Below are positions 37,840 to 45,517 of a stretch of DNA of 64,000 bases, one piece after another (within the stretch, counting starts at the first letter, position 1; every line of letters begins with the position of its first letter). Source of the stretch: Arthrobacter pascens (GTDB lineage Bacteria; Actinomycetota; Actinomycetes; Actinomycetales; Micrococcaceae); contig NZ_JAFHKT010000143.1 in NCBI RefSeq assembly GCF_017052465.1, positions 1 through 64,000 of the forward strand, written 5' to 3'. Under the pieces are notes generated by a model. It was given only the letters and a program-made list of their open reading frames with translations. It ran no database searches and was not told where the DNA came from. The position numbers and the translations under genes are program-made.

Positions 37840-39564
37840 TTGCGTTTCAAGACTGCAGTTGCACTCGTGCTGCTCGGCCTCCTGACACTGCTCGCCGGCA
37901 TCGGACAGAAGACGGTGTGGGCCCCCGCCGAGACGGTGACGGCCACCGCCCCCGCGGATGCCAAAGCCGCGCCGCTGACCGTTATTGACCAGAAGCTCCG
38001 CACCGTCGAAGGCGGAACGGTGACCATCAAGGTTAAGGGTGAGGGCAACTTCCTCCTCGCCGCAGGCCGCCCTGACGACGTCACCGCCTGGGTGGGCAAG
38101 ACGGCGCACAACACGGTCACCGGACTCTCCGAGGACAAGAAGTCACTGCAGGTGGAGCGCACCGACGGCGAGGCAGCCGCCCCGTCGCCGGCCGGATCGG
38201 ATCTGTGGGTTTCCAGCGAAAACGCCAGCGGCGAACTGGACTACACGTGGTCGGCACCTGCCGACGGCGAGTGGTCACTTCTGCTGGCCAGCGACGGCAA
38301 GAAGCCCGCGCCGTCGTCGATTTCGATGACCTTCCCCAATGACACCTCCACGCCGTGGGCTGTGCCGCTCATGGTGATCGGTGCTCTCCTGATGCTCGCC
38401 GGTGCCGCGCTCCTGGTCCTCAAGCCCAAGGGCGGCAACCGTGGGATCTCCGGGCGGGGCGGCTCCGCCGCAGGTCCGGGCAACCCCTTCACGAAGCGCG
38501 CCAAGGCTGCCGTGAAGACCGCCACCGGTTCCTCCTCCTCGCGCATGAGCGTCATTGTGGCGGCGTCCACCGCCGCGCTGCTCGCCGGGACCGGCGCCGC
38601 CGCGCAGGCCAGCCAGACGCCGGATCCCGCTGCCACGCCGGGCGCGTCCTCGACGGCGGCCCCCACCGCGGATGCCGGCGGCGGCCCCGTGCTTCTGGAC
38701 GCCCAGTTCCGCCGGATCCTGGAGCAGGTGGCGAGTGCCACCGACTCGGGCGACGCCGCCAAGGATTCCAAGAAGCTCGCCACCCGCGTTGCCGGGTCAG
38801 AGCTTGAAGTGCGCACCCAGAACTACAAGATCCGTTCCCGGGTGGCTTCCTACGATGCACGCATGCCGGTCCGCGCGACCAAGCTGCTGACCACCGTGGT
38901 CACCAGCAAGCGCGCCTGGCCGCGCCAGGTACTGGCGGTCACGCAGGGCGAGGGCAATGTCGTGCCCCAGCTGCTGACGCTGGTCCAGAAGTCCCCGCGC
39001 GAAAACTACAAGCTCGTGGGCACCAGCCCGCTCCAGCCCGGCACCACGTTCCCCTCGATTGCCCGGAACGGCACCGAGACACTGGCCGCCGGGGACAAAT
39101 CGGGGCTGCTGTACAGCGGACAGGAAGCGCTCTCCGGACTTGCCGACCGGCTGTCCAACGAGGACTCCACGTTCAAGAGCAAACTCGTTGAAGGCGAGTC
39201 CTCGCCGTACATCGCGGACACGCTGTCCTACCAGGCCGACGTGGTGAAGTCGGGCGTGAACGGTAAGTTCGCCTTCACCCACAAGGTCGTTCCGGACAGT
39301 GCTGTGGTCTTCCGCACCGCGGATGGCGGAGCCCTGGTGCTCGGCCGGCTGACCTTCAATTTCGATGGCACGCCCAAGTCTGAAGGTGACAAGCTGTCCA
39401 TCGGTAACGATGCAGCCGTCCTCGCCGGTGGCAAGGAAACCACGTCCGGCATGGTGCTGAACTTTGCCGAATCCGTGGCTGTCTACGTTCCGCCGACCGG
39501 GTCGAAAGACCCGATGAAGCTCGTGGCCGCCACGCGCGGGCTCGTCGGAGCCAGCTTCAAGTAA
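37840..39564 (+). CDS. Large membrane/secreted protein of unknown function
   Basis: This 574-residue protein is not recognised with confidence. It has a signal-like helix (5-24), an extracytoplasmic domain (about 30-165), a membrane helix (173-194), a basic Gly/Lys/Arg-rich cytoplasmic loop (195-235), and a third hydrophobic segment (236-256) with the look of a second signal peptide. A Pro/Ala/Thr linker and a second extracytoplasmic domain (about 283-574) follow. The layout suggests two secreted modules joined through a short cytoplasmic loop. The start is TTG with AGGA close upstream. Relatives occur in other Actinobacteria upstream of the thioredoxin-like gene. Envelope function is inferred. 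Confidence 0.75.
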   Translation: MRFKTAVALVLLGLLTLLAGIGQKTVWAPAETVTATAPADAKAAPLTVIDQKLRTVEGGTVTIKVKGEGNFLLAAGRPDDVTAWVGKTAHNTVTGLSEDKKSLQVERTDGEAAAPSPAGSDLWVSSENASGELDYTWSAPADGEWSLLLASDGKKPAPSSISMTFPNDTSTPWAVPLMVIGALLMLAGAALLVLKPKGGNRGISGRGGSAAGPGNPFTKRAKAAVKTATGSSSSRMSVIVAASTAALLAGTGAAAQASQTPDPAATPGASSTAAPTADAGGGPVLLDAQFRRILEQVASATDSGDAAKDSKKLATRVAGSELEVRTQNYKIRSRVASYDARMPVRATKLLTTVVTSKRAWPRQVLAVTQGEGNVVPQLLTLVQKSPRENYKLVGTSPLQPGTTFPSIARNGTETLAAGDKSGLLYSGQEALSGLADRLSNEDSTFKSKLVEGESSPYIADTLSYQADVVKSGVNGKFAFTHKVVPDSAVVFRTADGGALVLGRLTFNFDGTPKSEGDKLSIGNDAAVLAGGKETTSGMVLNFAESVAVYVPPTGSKDPMKLVAATRGLVGASFK

Positions 39565-39574
39565 ACGCCTCACC

Positions 39575-39614
39575 AGAGAGCACCGCTACCGCTTGCCGCG
39601 GGGCGGTGCTCTCT
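39575..39614 (+). terminator. Hairpin after membrane protein gene
   Basis: AGAGAGCACCGC (39575-39586) pairs with GCGGTGCTCTCT (39603-39614) across a GC-rich loop. It starts 10 bp after the stop codon. There is no T-tract, so termination is likely but may be incomplete. Confidence 0.6.
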
Positions 39615-39649
39615 GCGTTAACCGTGCCCCCTGTGGCGCCGGGAGTGGC

Positions 39650-39655
39650 TAGAGT
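39650..39655 (+). promoter_or_regulatory. Candidate leaderless -10 box
   Basis: TAGAGT lies 7 nt before the ATG of the thioredoxin-like gene at 39663. Confidence 0.55.
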
Positions 39656-39662
39656 GGAAGCT

Positions 39663-40673
39663 ATGAGTTCGCCAGCCTCCCGTCCTGTCCCTCCAGCCGC
39701 CGCCAGCCAGCTCAACCTGCGCGGCGCCGTCGATCTGTCTGTCCTCAAGCAGCGCCAGGCGCCGCCGGCTGCTCCGGCGGCGGGCCCCGCTGCCGGCGCC
39801 GGCCCGGCCAGCACGCCCCCGGCCGGAGCGCCCGGGACTGCCGGCTCCGAGGCGCCGGCCCTTCGCGTCGATGTCACCGAGGCCAACTTCCAGGACCTCG
39901 TGGAGCTGTCGTCGCAGGTCCCCGTGGTGTTCGCACTCTGGGCAGCGTACTCACCGGAATCGGCGGGCGTGCTGGATGCGCTGGAGCGGATCGTGCAAGG
40001 CTATGCCGGCCGATTGGTGCTGGGTGCGGCGGACATCGAGGCCTTTCCCCAGCTCGCCCAGGCCTTCCAGGTGCAGGCCGTGCCCACAGCAGTGGCCGTC
40101 CTCAAGGGCCAGCCCGTTCCGCTGTTCCAGGGCGGGGCCGACGAACAGCAGATCCGCGCACTGCTCGACGAACTGCTCAAGGTTGCCGCAGCCAACGGCG
40201 TGTCCGGCAGCGTCGGCGGAGCTGCCGCGGCCGAGCCGGCCACAGCGCCGGTGCCGCCGCTGCATCAGGCCGCCTTCGATGCCATCGAGGCCGGGGACTA
40301 CGCCGCCGCCGCGGCGGCCTACCGGCAGGCGCTGACCGAGATGCCGGCCGATGCCGAGGCCAAGGCAGGCCTGGCACAGGTGGAACTCATGGACCGGCTC
40401 CAGAAGGTCTCCGGCCCGGAGGGTGACGCGCTCCGGCAGCTCGCGGCCGACGAACCGGACAACCTCGATGCCCAACTCGGAGTCGCCGACCTCGACGTCG
40501 CCGGGGGACACGTGGAGGATGCCCTGAACCGCGTGGTGGCATTCATCGGCAGGAACTTTGGACCGGAGCGTGAGACGGCCCGCGTGCGGCTGCTGGAGCT
40601 GTTCGACGTCGTCGGGAGCACCGACCAGCGCGTCGCAAAGGCCCGCCAGGCGCTGGCGCGGGTGCTGTTCTAG
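39663..40673 (+). CDS. Thioredoxin-like/TPR co-chaperone (CnoX/YbbN type) without CxxC
   Basis: This 336-residue protein has an Ala/Pro-rich N-terminus (1-70), a thioredoxin fold (about 78-180), and TPR-like helices (about 205-336: AAFDAIEAGDYAAAAAAYRQ and later). Where thioredoxins have WCxxC this protein reads FALWAAYSPES, so it has no redox pair. E. coli CnoX (YbbN) has the same fold order and works as a holdase linked to GroEL and DnaK; a similar holdase is likely. The OYE gene overlaps its stop (TAGTG). Confidence 0.85.
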   Translation: MSSPASRPVPPAAASQLNLRGAVDLSVLKQRQAPPAAPAAGPAAGAGPASTPPAGAPGTAGSEAPALRVDVTEANFQDLVELSSQVPVVFALWAAYSPESAGVLDALERIVQGYAGRLVLGAADIEAFPQLAQAFQVQAVPTAVAVLKGQPVPLFQGGADEQQIRALLDELLKVAAANGVSGSVGGAAAAEPATAPVPPLHQAAFDAIEAGDYAAAAAAYRQALTEMPADAEAKAGLAQVELMDRLQKVSGPEGDALRQLAADEPDNLDAQLGVADLDVAGGHVEDALNRVVAFIGRNFGPERETARVRLLELFDVVGSTDQRVAKARQALARVLF

Positions 40674-41776
40674 TGACAGTTCCGGCCCTCTTCAGGCCGC
40701 TGTCCCTCCGCTCGCTGCGGCTGCAGCACCGGGGCTGGGTTTCGCCCATGTGCCAGTACAGCTGCGACCCTGAGGCCGCGCCGGGTGTGCCCAACGACTG
40801 GCACCTCATGCATTTGGGCTCGTTCGCGGCCGGGGGAGCGGCCCTGATCCTCACCGAGGCCGCGGCAGTCAACGCCTCCGGGCGGATCAGTCCGCGTGAC
40901 GCCGGGCTTTATAACGACGAGCAGGCGGCCGGCTGGGAGCGCATCGTGGGCTTTGTGCACCGCCACGGCGCCGCGGACGCCAAGATCGGCGCCCAGCTCG
41001 CCCACGCAGGCAGGAAGGCCTCCACCTACTGGCCGTTTTCCGGGGAGAAAGGGTCTGTTCCCGCATCCGCCGGCGGTTGGGAGACCGTGGGGCCCGGCAG
41101 CGGGGCGTTTGACGGCTACGCTGCACCGGCGGCAATGACAGAGGAGGACATCCGGGGCGTCATCGCCGATTTCGCCGCTGCGGCCACGAGGGCCGTCGAC
41201 GCAGGGTTCGACACGATTGAAATCCATGGTGCGCACGGCTACCTGCTGCACCAGTTCCAGAGTCCGCTCGTGAATGACCGCACCGACGCCTGGGGCGGGG
41301 ACGCCGCAGGCAGGAACAGGCTGACCCTTGCCGTCGTCGACGCCGTGCGCGCCGTGATCCCCGACTCCATGCCGCTGCTGCTGAGGATTTCGGCCACGGA
41401 CTGGACCGAGGGCGGAATCGTCGTCGAGGACTCCGTGCAGCTTGCGGCCCAGGCCGCGGAACACGGCGTTGACCTCATCGACGTCTCAAGCGGCGGTGCG
41501 GTGGCGCACCAGCAGATCCAGCCGGGACCGGGATACCAGACCGGCTTCGCCGCCCGCATCCGCCGCGAAACCGGCGTTGCCACGGGCACCGTCGGGCTGC
41601 TGACGTCGCCCGGGCAGGCGGAGCATGTGGTTGCCACCGGACAAGCCGACGGCGTCTTCATCGCCAGGGCGGCGCTGCGGGACCCGCACTGGTGGCTGCG
41701 GGCCGCCTTCGAGCTCGGACACGACCTCAAGTGGGCACCCCAGTACGAGCGGGCGGTGCCCCGGCGGACGTTTTGA
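40673..41776 (+). CDS. NADH:flavin oxidoreductase, old yellow enzyme (YqjM-like)
   Basis: This 367-residue FMN enzyme has the class marker SPMCQYSC, the substrate-binding His pair in IHGAHGYLLHQFQSPLVN, and the FMN-phosphate site near GVFIARAALRDPHWW. It reduces activated C=C bonds, with thiol-regulated members known for oxidative stress response. It begins with GTG overlapping the stop of the co-chaperone gene, so the two are co-translated. The physiological substrate is unknown. Confidence 0.92.
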   Translation: MTVPALFRPLSLRSLRLQHRGWVSPMCQYSCDPEAAPGVPNDWHLMHLGSFAAGGAALILTEAAAVNASGRISPRDAGLYNDEQAAGWERIVGFVHRHGAADAKIGAQLAHAGRKASTYWPFSGEKGSVPASAGGWETVGPGSGAFDGYAAPAAMTEEDIRGVIADFAAAATRAVDAGFDTIEIHGAHGYLLHQFQSPLVNDRTDAWGGDAAGRNRLTLAVVDAVRAVIPDSMPLLLRISATDWTEGGIVVEDSVQLAAQAAEHGVDLIDVSSGGAVAHQQIQPGPGYQTGFAARIRRETGVATGTVGLLTSPGQAEHVVATGQADGVFIARAALRDPHWWLRAAFELGHDLKWAPQYERAVPRRTF

Positions 41777-41873
41777 GCACCCGCAGCGGGGCGCGGCCCT
41801 CAGCCCTGAGGCGGAGCCGCTGCCGGCGGCGCTTTACTCCTTGAGGGGGATCCCGCCGCGGCCGGGACGCGGA

Positions 41874-41879
41874 TAGGGT
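41874..41879 (+). promoter_or_regulatory. Candidate leaderless -10 box for ABC transporter
   Basis: TAGGGT lies 6 nt before the ATG at 41886. No Shine-Dalgarno site is present. Confidence 0.5.
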
Positions 41880-41885
41880 GAGTCC

Positions 41886-42650
41886 ATGAGTGTTCCCGCC
41901 GCTGCCCTGTCCATCAGGGGACTTGCCAAGCGCTTCGGCAGCAAGATCGCCGTCGACGGTATCAGCCTGGAGGTTCCCGCCGGCTCTTTCTTCGGAATCG
42001 TCGGCCCGAACGGTGCAGGCAAGACCACCACGCTGTCCATGGCCACCGGGCTTCTGCGGCCCGATTTCGGCACGGCGGTGGTCCACGGCGTTGACGTGTG
42101 GGCGCGGCCGCTGGAAGCCAAGAAGCTGATGGGCATCCTGCCGGACGGCATCAGGCTGTTCGACCGGCTCACGGGCGAACAGCTCGTCACCTACGCGGGA
42201 CTGCTCCGCGGCATGGACAAGGCCGTGGTCTCGGCCCGCGTGGGGGAGCTGCTGACCGCGCTGGACCTGAGCGGTGACGCCGGAACGCTCGTGGTGGACT
42301 ACTCGGCCGGGATGACCAAGAAGATAGCCCTCGCGTCCGCCCTGATCCATGCGCCCAAGGTGCTGGTCCTGGACGAGCCGTTCGAATCAGTGGACCCGGT
42401 CTCCGCAGCAAACATCCGCGACATCCTGGAGCGGTACGTTGCCAGCGGAGGAACCGTGATCGTCTCCAGCCATGTCATGGACCTGGTGCAGCGGATGTGC
42501 GACCACGTTGCCGTCGTTGCCGAAGGACGGCTCCTGGCCGCGGGTACTGTGGCAGAAGTCCGCGGCGGCGTGAGCCTCGAAGAGCGGTTCGTCCAGCTGG
42601 TGGGCGGAAAAGTCCAGACCGGGGGGCTCGAGTGGTTGCGCACCTCCTAA
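41886..42650 (+). CDS. ABC transporter ATP-binding protein
   Basis: This 254-residue ATPase has Walker A GPNGAGKTT, the signature YSAGMTKKIALA (a variant of LSGGQ), Walker B VLVLDEPFESVD and the switch His in VIVSSHVMDL. It pairs with the permease encoded next, which overlaps its 3' end by 19 bp. The type is that of small exporter ATPases for peptides, drugs or lipids. No cargo can be named. Confidence 0.93.
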   Translation: MSVPAAALSIRGLAKRFGSKIAVDGISLEVPAGSFFGIVGPNGAGKTTTLSMATGLLRPDFGTAVVHGVDVWARPLEAKKLMGILPDGIRLFDRLTGEQLVTYAGLLRGMDKAVVSARVGELLTALDLSGDAGTLVVDYSAGMTKKIALASALIHAPKVLVLDEPFESVDPVSAANIRDILERYVASGGTVIVSSHVMDLVQRMCDHVAVVAEGRLLAAGTVAEVRGGVSLEERFVQLVGGKVQTGGLEWLRTS

Positions 42651-44203
42651 GGCTGAAACTGACGCTTTTGCGCAACGGGCTGCGGCGGAGTCCGCTGCAG
42701 CTGATCGGCCTGGCAATCGGCGGGCTGTACGCCCTGGGGATCGTGGGCACATGCGTCGCGGCGCTGCTCTTCCTCCGCCAGCAGGACCCGCTCCTTGCCC
42801 AGACAGTTGTTGTGCTCGGCGGTTCTGCGGCCCTGCTCGGCTGGGGGATTGTTCCCGTGGTTGCCGCCGCGGCCGACATGACGCTGGACCCCGCGCGGTT
42901 CGCAACCTCGGCGATCCCGATGCCCCAGCTGTTGGCGGGCCTTGCTGTGGGAGGCCTGATCGGGATTCCCGGGCTGGCCACATCACTCGTGGCCCTCGCG
43001 ACGGTGGGCACCTGGTGGCGGGGCGTCCTCCCTGCGGCCGGCGCCCTCGTCGGTGCCGTTGTGGCCGTGCTGAGCTGCGTCGTGCTGTCCAAGGTGGTCA
43101 CCACCGCCACCGTTAGCCTGGCTGCTTCGCGGCGCTTCAAGGATGCCAGCGGATTGGCCTTCATGGTGCCCCTGGTCCTGATGGGGCCTCTTGTGGCCGG
43201 CGTGTCACAGGGCATTGCGGACTCCCGGGACTTCCTCACCGAGCTCGCACAGGTTCTGTCCTGGACGCCCCTGGGCGCAGCCTGGTCACTGGGCGGCGAC
43301 CTCGCGGCGGGGCGTCCTGTCGATGCAGCCCTGAAGCTCCTCATCGGCGTGGCAACCCTCGGCGCCATGGCCTGGTGCTGGAAACTCCTGCTGCAGCGCG
43401 CCCTGGTCACCCCGCCCTACGCCGGAAGCAACCGCAGGACGGGGGGCCGGATGGGGCTGTTCGCGCTGTTTCCCGCCTCGCCGACGGGCGCCATTGCCGC
43501 CCGTTCCCTGACCTATTGGTTCCGGGATCCGCGGTACTCCGGATCCCTCGTGGCCATTCCGCTCCTGCCCGTGGTGCTGGCGTTCCAGGGAAGCCAGACG
43601 GGCAGTTTCGGCGTCATCATGATCGTCGGCCCGCTGACCGCATTCCTGCTGGCCTGGTCCATCTCGGCCGATGTGTCCTACGACAACACGGCATTCGCCC
43701 TGCATCTCGCCGCAGGAGTCCGCGGCCTGCATGACCGGTTGGGGCGCGCCCTGGCATGCCTTTCCTTTGCCTTGCCCACCGTGCTGGTCCTTGCGGTGGG
43801 GCCGTTCTTCCTGACCGGGAACTGGGAGTGGCTGCCGGCCATCCTGGGGCTCTCCCTCGGTGTGTTGTTCAGCGGGCTTGGCCTCGCCTCGGTGGTTTCG
43901 GCCCGCTACACGGCGGCGGTTCCGCTCCCCGGGGACAGCCCCTTCAAGAAACCGCCCGGCAACGTGGGCCAGACCCTGGCCGTCCAGTTCGGCGGCATGG
44001 GCGTCCTGCTGGTGCTGATGCTTCCGGAAGCCGCCCTGCTGATCGCCCAGTCCGTCACCGGTGACCCGGCCTTTGGCTGGGCCAACCTCGCCGTCGGGCT
44101 GCTGCTGGGACTGGCCCTCTTCGTGGCAGGCGTCCGCGTCGGCGGCCGCTGGCTCGATGCCCGCGGGCCCGAGTTGCTGGCCCAGCTGACCGTCAACAGG
44201 TAA
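42632..44203 (+). CDS. ABC transporter permease
   Basis: This 523-residue membrane protein has about twelve hydrophobic segments, arranged as two similar halves, and a cytoplasmic loop around GSNRRTGGRMGLFALF. It is the partner of the ATPase. The start is taken at the GTG at 42632 (MVAHLLRLKLTLLRNG), which overlaps the ATPase gene and has a G-rich stretch upstream. The in-frame region further upstream is a shadow of the ATPase gene. The substrate is unknown. Confidence 0.85.
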   Translation: MVAHLLRLKLTLLRNGLRRSPLQLIGLAIGGLYALGIVGTCVAALLFLRQQDPLLAQTVVVLGGSAALLGWGIVPVVAAAADMTLDPARFATSAIPMPQLLAGLAVGGLIGIPGLATSLVALATVGTWWRGVLPAAGALVGAVVAVLSCVVLSKVVTTATVSLAASRRFKDASGLAFMVPLVLMGPLVAGVSQGIADSRDFLTELAQVLSWTPLGAAWSLGGDLAAGRPVDAALKLLIGVATLGAMAWCWKLLLQRALVTPPYAGSNRRTGGRMGLFALFPASPTGAIAARSLTYWFRDPRYSGSLVAIPLLPVVLAFQGSQTGSFGVIMIVGPLTAFLLAWSISADVSYDNTAFALHLAAGVRGLHDRLGRALACLSFALPTVLVLAVGPFFLTGNWEWLPAILGLSLGVLFSGLGLASVVSARYTAAVPLPGDSPFKKPPGNVGQTLAVQFGGMGVLLVLMLPEAALLIAQSVTGDPAFGWANLAVGLLLGLALFVAGVRVGGRWLDARGPELLAQLTVNR

Positions 44204-44256
44204 CGGGCCTGCCGGGGCGGCTCCGCACGTGGTTGACTAGGCACGAGACCGCTGGC

Positions 44257-44275
44257 CCGGACCGTGCACGTCCGG
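44257..44275. repeat. Inverted repeat upstream of nagB
   Basis: CCGGAC and GTCCGG flank a seven-base centre containing GTGCAC. It lies 30 bp before the nagB start and could be an operator. It does not match the DasR consensus that I know. Confidence 0.35.
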
Positions 44276-44305
44276 TCGCGGCATGCAGATGAAAGGCGGT
44301 GCACC

Positions 44306-45088
44306 GTGGAGGTCGTGATCCTTCCGGGCAACAGGCAGATCGCCTCCCTGGCGGCGGATGCCGTCCAGGCGCTGCTGCGCCGCAAGCCCGAGGCCGTGCT
44401 GGGCCTGGCCACAGGTTCATCGCCACTGCCGATCTACGATGAACTGGCAGCGCGCCATGAGCGTGGCCTGCTGGACTTCAGCAGGGTCCACGGCTTTCTG
44501 CTGGACGAGTACGTGGGGCTGGAACCCGGCCATCCGGAGTCCTACCGCGAGGTCATCCGCAGGGACTTTGCCGACAGGGTCAACATCCCCCCGGACAATG
44601 TCCACGGCCCGGACGGCAGCGCGCCGGACATTCCCGCCGCGTGCCGGGCGTACGAGGACGCCATCCGGGAGAGCGGCGGGGTGGACCTGCAGCTGCTGGG
44701 ACTGGGAACCGACGGCCACATCGGATTCAACGAACCGGGTTCATCGCTGGCGTCCCGGACGCGCATCAAGACGCTCATTGAGCAGACACGCCGGGACAAT
44801 GCCCGCTTTTTCGGCAGCCTCACGGAGGTGCCCCACCACGTGCTGACGCAGGGACTGGGCACCATCCTCGAATCCCGCCACGCCGTGCTGGTGGCGACGG
44901 GGGCACAGAAAGCGCAGGCGGTCCATGATCTCATCGAGGGTCCCGTGGCGGCAGTCTGCCCCGCTTCCGTCCTCCAGCTGCATCCGCACGCGTCCATCCT
45001 CATCGACGAGGCCGCGGCGTCGTCGCTGAAACTGGCCGACTACTACCGCCATTCGTACGATCACAAGCCGGCCTGGCAGGACCTGTAG
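44306..45088 (+). CDS. nagB: Glucosamine-6-phosphate deaminase
   Basis: This 260-residue enzyme converts glucosamine-6-phosphate to fructose-6-phosphate and ammonia. It has GLATGSSPLPIYDEL, FLLDEYVGLEPGHPES, LLGLGTDGHIGFNEPGSSL and VPHHVLTQGLGTIL. The start is the GTG with AAAGGCGG upstream. No nagA or transport gene is adjacent, so it may work in cell-wall sugar recycling or chitin use with genes elsewhere. Confidence 0.95.
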   Translation: MEVVILPGNRQIASLAADAVQALLRRKPEAVLGLATGSSPLPIYDELAARHERGLLDFSRVHGFLLDEYVGLEPGHPESYREVIRRDFADRVNIPPDNVHGPDGSAPDIPAACRAYEDAIRESGGVDLQLLGLGTDGHIGFNEPGSSLASRTRIKTLIEQTRRDNARFFGSLTEVPHHVLTQGLGTILESRHAVLVATGAQKAQAVHDLIEGPVAAVCPASVLQLHPHASILIDEAAASSLKLADYYRHSYDHKPAWQDL

Positions 45089-45171
45089 ACGCCGCGCCGG
45101 CCGCTTTGCCTGCTGCTTTGCCGGCTGCGCGGCTCCGGTCCGGGGTCCGCGGCCCACGCTCCGGGACGGGC

Positions 45172-45177
45172 TAAGAT
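45172..45177 (+). promoter_or_regulatory. Candidate leaderless -10 box for DUF3039-helicase pair
   Basis: TAAGAT lies 7 nt before the ATG at 45185. Confidence 0.55.
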
Positions 45178-45184
45178 GGATGGC

Positions 45185-45517
45185 ATGACTAGCATGACGG
45201 ATCCTCTCGACAACGACCCCATGCGTGAGCTCTCCGGAGCCGGATCGTCCACGGCCACCATTGAGCGCGAGGAACAGCGCCAGGAAGTGGAACCCGGCGA
45301 CCGTGAACGCTTCTCGCATTACGTCCGCAAGGAAAAGATCATGGAGTCCGCGCTGACCGGTGACCCCGTCATCGCGCTGTGCGGCAAGGTCTGGACGCCC
45401 GGGCGTGACCCGCAGAAATTCCCGGTCTGCCCGATGTGCAAAGAGGTCTACGACGGCCTTCGCCCGGGCAATGACGGCGGCAAGGGGTCCGGCGGGGACT
45501 CAGGCAACAACAAGTAG
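45185..45517 (+). CDS. DUF3039 protein
   Basis: This 110-residue protein has an acidic N-terminus and a zinc-binding-like segment VIALCGKVWTPGRDP...VCPMCKEVYD. It belongs to the actinobacterial DUF3039 family of unknown function. Its TAG overlaps the GTG of the helicase gene, a strong link suggesting that it acts with the helicase. The ATG at 45185 is chosen from the -10 spacing; 45176 is also in frame. Confidence 0.85.
   Translation: MTSMTDPLDNDPMRELSGAGSSTATIEREEQRQEVEPGDRERFSHYVRKEKIMESALTGDPVIALCGKVWTPGRDPQKFPVCPMCKEVYDGLRPGNDGGKGSGGDSGNNK

Noticed and set aside
44204..44305. DasR operator ahead of nagB
   Set aside because: The inverted repeat there does not match the DasR consensus as I know it; it is kept only as an unspecific inverted repeat.
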